DNA from: Stenotrophomonas sp. HITSZ_GD
Lineage (GTDB): Bacteria; Pseudomonadota; Gammaproteobacteria; Xanthomonadales; Xanthomonadaceae
DNA length: 64,000 bases
Assembly: GCF_029543105.1 (NCBI RefSeq)
Contig: NZ_JARQXB010000013.1
Span: forward strand, 1-64,000
Direction: 5' to 3'
The position numbers and the translations under genes were made by a program. This document shows, one piece after another, positions 61,578 to 64,000 of this stretch. The notes beneath the pieces are model-generated. The model worked only from the letters and a program-made list of their open reading frames with translations, had not been told where the DNA came from and did not search any database. Within the stretch, counting starts at the first letter, position 1; each line of letters begins with the position of its first letter.

Positions 61578-63788
61578 ATGACGATCCATTCGCTGTCCGA
61601 AGAGCTTCCGAGCCGCAACCCGCAACTGCTCGAACAGGTCCGCGAGGCCGTGCTGGTGCCGCTGGCGGCTGCGTTCATGGAGGTGCAGGACGTGCTCGCC
61701 GAGGCGTTGTTCCGGCAGGCCGAGCGCGTCAGCGCGGGGCAGAACGACTACTTCGAAGCCATCGAGCTGCTGCGCCGCCAGCGCGAGCGCGTGACCGCCG
61801 GTTTCCGCGGCCACCTCGCCAAGGCGTGGCAGGCGCTGGAGGCCGGCCGCCCGCTGTCGGTGGAGCGCACGCTGGCCAAGGGCCCGCAGGACCTCACGCT
61901 GGTGCCCGAGCACGAACTGGACGTGCGCCTGGCCGTGCGCAACCTCGCCGGGTCCTTGCAGCACCGCTGGCGGCCGGAGCTGATGCGGCTCAACCGCTAC
62001 CTGGGCTTCATCGCCGGTGGCGTGCGCATCGATGCCGACAACAATCCCTTCGGCCCGGAACACCTGGGCACCGCGGTATATGCCGCCTTCCAGGGCCTGA
62101 CCCTGGCGCCGCGCGTGCACCTGGCGATCATCAAGGTATGCGAGCAGCAGCTGGGCGACCGCGTCGGCGTGCTTTATGCCGGGCTGGAAAAATCGCTGGC
62201 CGAGGTCACTCGCCTGCGCGACCTGCCCACCGCACGCGCGCGGCGGCAGGCGATCCCGCGCGATGGCGCCGCCGAGGCGGTGTCGGCGCCGGACTGGATC
62301 GCGCGCTTCTTCTCCGACTGGTCCGGCGGGCGCACCAGCCTGGCCGCGGCCACCGCGCTGGACGTGCATGCGCGCGAAGAGCACGACGTGCTGCCGCCGG
62401 CGTTGCGCCAACTGCTGCAACGCGCGCGTGGCGGCGAGGGTCACGCGCCGCCGCGGCCGCTCTCCCCGCGCGAGCTGATGTCGGCGCTGTCGCTGATGCA
62501 GACCGGGCCGGGCGCCGGTTTCGAGGCCATCGACGCCGGCGGCCAGGGCCTTGCGCGCGGATTGCGGCGCGAGATCCTGGGCACCGCCGCGATGCTCGGC
62601 ATCGACCCGGCGCACAGCGGCCTGGACCCGGCCGACGAAGACACCCTCGACCTGGTCGGCATGCTGTTCGACGCGATCCTGCGCGAGAGCCTGCTGTTGC
62701 CGTGGCAGCGCGCGCTGCTCGGGCAGCTGCTGGTGCCGTTTGCCAAGGTCGCCCTGCTCGATTCGCGCGTGTTCGTGCGCGACACCCACCCTGCGCGGCG
62801 CCTGCTCAACCTGCTGGCCGACGCCTGCGACGGCAACAGTGGAGAGACCGGCCCGGAACAGGCGCTGCTGGCGCAGGTGCAGGCGGTGGTGGACGAGATC
62901 GCCCGCGACTTCGACGAACACCTGGCGGTGTTCCTCTCGCTGGAAGCCGAATTCGGCGCCAGCTACGAGCAGTACCGGCGCCGGCTGGAAATCGCCGAGC
63001 GCCGCGCCACAGAGCTGCAGCGCGCCGAGGAGCGGCGCGAGCGTGCCCGCGGCCTGGCCCGCGCCGCGGTGTCCGAGCGGCTGGCCGGCCACGAGGAGAT
63101 GCCGCCGGCGCTGGAGCATTTCCTGTCCCGCGCCTGGCACCAGCACGTGCAGCAGGCCGCCTTGCGCGGCGATGGCGCCGGCCCGGCGCTGGACGCCGCG
63201 CTGGCGTTGGGCGATGCGGTGCTCGCGCAATGGCGCCAGGCGCGCGCGGCGCAGCCGGCGCCGGAGGAAGGCTGGCTGGCGGCCGAGCGCGAATCGCTGT
63301 TGCAGGTGTTCGCCCAGGCTGGCCTGGCCCCGCCGGAAGCGGCCACCGCCTGCGATGGGCTGCGCCGCAGCCTGGAACTGGTGCGCCTGGCGCCCAGCCA
63401 GACCCCGGTCACGGTGCCCTTGCCCGTGCTGGCCGAGCCGGTGGAAGCCGAGAGCGAAGCGCTCACCCCGATGCTGGACGACCAGGCCGGGGCCGAGTTC
63501 GATCGGGTCACCGCCGATTTCTTCCGCGTGCTGCCGGTGGGCACCTGCCTGGATTTCATCGACCGCCAGGGCGTCATCCAGCCCGGCAAGCTCTCCTGGA
63601 TCAGCCCGATCTCCGGCCGGCTGATGTTCGTCAACCGGCGCGGCGGGCGGCTGTGCGTGGCCTCGCCGGAGGAACTGGCGATGATGGTCTGGCTGGACCG
63701 GCTGCGCCTGCACCGCGAAGGCGATGCCTTCTACAGCGCCATGCAGGGCGTGGTCGATGGCCTGGAGCAGGCGCCTCCGCGGGTTTGA
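61578..63788 (+). CDS. DUF1631-domain protein
   Basis: Large cytosolic protein of 736 residues that is alpha-helical through most of its length (DUF1631). A predicted coiled coil lies near residues 445-510, rich in Glu/Arg (RRRLEIAERRATELQRAEER). A C-terminal beta module follows, DRQGVIQPGKLSWISPISGR then LMFVNRRGG, reminiscent of PilZ-like barrels. Its function is unknown. A c-di-GMP or surface-behaviour link is speculative. Divergent from the nitroreductase operon. The ATG at 61578 was preferred over one at 61539 because the extension is Arg-rich and unconserved. Confidence 0.85.
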   Translation: MTIHSLSEELPSRNPQLLEQVREAVLVPLAAAFMEVQDVLAEALFRQAERVSAGQNDYFEAIELLRRQRERVTAGFRGHLAKAWQALEAGRPLSVERTLAKGPQDLTLVPEHELDVRLAVRNLAGSLQHRWRPELMRLNRYLGFIAGGVRIDADNNPFGPEHLGTAVYAAFQGLTLAPRVHLAIIKVCEQQLGDRVGVLYAGLEKSLAEVTRLRDLPTARARRQAIPRDGAAEAVSAPDWIARFFSDWSGGRTSLAAATALDVHAREEHDVLPPALRQLLQRARGGEGHAPPRPLSPRELMSALSLMQTGPGAGFEAIDAGGQGLARGLRREILGTAAMLGIDPAHSGLDPADEDTLDLVGMLFDAILRESLLLPWQRALLGQLLVPFAKVALLDSRVFVRDTHPARRLLNLLADACDGNSGETGPEQALLAQVQAVVDEIARDFDEHLAVFLSLEAEFGASYEQYRRRLEIAERRATELQRAEERRERARGLARAAVSERLAGHEEMPPALEHFLSRAWHQHVQQAALRGDGAGPALDAALALGDAVLAQWRQARAAQPAPEEGWLAAERESLLQVFAQAGLAPPEAATACDGLRRSLELVRLAPSQTPVTVPLPVLAEPVEAESEALTPMLDDQAGAEFDRVTADFFRVLPVGTCLDFIDRQGVIQPGKLSWISPISGRLMFVNRRGGRLCVASPEELAMMVWLDRLRLHREGDAFYSAMQGVVDGLEQAPPRV

Positions 63789-63870
63789 CTGTTGCGGTCG
63801 CAAGCCTTGTCCTGACAGGCGTTGCGAGCAAATGCGCGCTACGATGTAGCGCCGGTAGCCAGGAATCGAA

Positions 63871-64000
63871 ATGCGATTGTCGTCACTGTCGCGCGCCCGT
63901 GGCCCCGCCTACCATGCGCAGGCGGGAACAGGGGCCGCGTCTGTCGTTCTATCAGTCTTCCTCATCTATACGCCTGCAAGGGCGGGGAGCCTTTGCGCAT
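63871..64000 (+). CDS. Partial secreted-protein gene running off the window
   Basis: ATG at 63871 preceded by AGGA at about 63861; the frame is open to the window edge (43 codons). The predicted start has a basic n-region, a hydrophobic core (ASVVLSVFLIY) and a cleavage-like TPARA-GS site, so it is probably an exported protein. Family cannot be told. Its codon use is a little less GC-rich at third positions than its neighbours. Confidence 0.55.
   Translation, partial: MRLSSLSRARGPAYHAQAGTGAASVVLSVFLIYTPARAGSLCA

Overview
The window is a chromosomal segment of a very GC-rich, free-living gammaproteobacterium. The best fit is the Xanthomonadaceae/Lysobacteraceae (Luteimonas, Lysobacter, Pseudoxanthomonas or a close relative). 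The basis is the lptD-surA-pdxA-rsmA-apaG-apaH block facing lgt-thyA-folA, an LptD signal peptide of the Xanthomonas type, a hemP-type Fur-controlled gene, and family-typical intergenic palindromes. It reads as core genome: about 63 real genes, almost all housekeeping, closely packed, with many 1-4 nt ATGA/TGATG overlaps. I see no prophage, insertion sequence, integron, CRISPR array, rRNA or tRNA.

Layout. 1-459: two palindromic repeats, then ppc. 3191-5462: a DUF4105 membrane protein converging on metK. 5679-9304: an OlsF-like bifunctional acyltransferase overlapping an LpxH-like phosphoesterase, then a DUF457 membrane protein. 9298-13682 (minus): a methyltransferase, dusB, a hairpin cluster, a ribokinase-family kinase and a NupC-type nucleoside transporter. 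13868-16383: an aldo/keto reductase, Fur-box-hemP, an unknown gene and a DUF486 protein. 16409-20251: a YbbA/YbbP-type ABC exporter divergent from tesA. 20344-22510: a two-component system. 22545-26775: an SGNH hydrolase, dgkA, a TerC protein, and a LemA-TPM-TPM operon. 26822-29014: lgt-thyA-folA. 29239-36263 (minus): the lptD to apaH outer-membrane/stress operon. 36392-38494 (minus): a deacetylase-family protein, a PduO-type cobalamin adenosyltransferase and a probable BtuM vitamin B12 S-component. 38597-42146: two overlapping UbiH-family hydroxylases and a Tat-exported Gfo/Idh/MocA oxidoreductase. 42261-49718 (minus): an unknown protein, SMP-30 lactonase, rlmM, a deaminase, a lipoprotein, a DMT exporter, an AraC regulator and glnS. 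49836-50788: DUF2007 and msrA. 50789-51407: an intergenic repeat cluster. 51408-56443 (minus): tal, an Rnk-family factor, oxyR, ahpF and ahpC. 56645-58462: prmC and pip. 58568-61443 (minus): N-formylglutamate amidohydrolase, Nudix, exonuclease and nitroreductase. 61578-63788: a DUF1631 protein. 63871-end: a cut-off secreted protein gene.

How the genes work together. Several neighbourhoods are coherent: envelope biogenesis (lptD/surA/lgt, the acyltransferase/LpxH-like pair, dgkA, tesA with its ABC partner), folate and one-carbon metabolism (thyA/folA, metK), ubiquinone hydroxylation, vitamin B12 salvage, peroxide defence (oxyR-ahpF-ahpC, msrA) and nucleoside uptake.

The most unusual signal is not a gene. 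It is a family of about 100-bp intergenic palindromes (positions 1-73, 183-283, 29078-29179, 50927-51028, 51191-51292). Their cores are nearly invariant and their 23-25-bp arms differ between copies, yet each complete copy remains perfectly self-complementary. Two of the loci carry the same composite, two-element arrangement.
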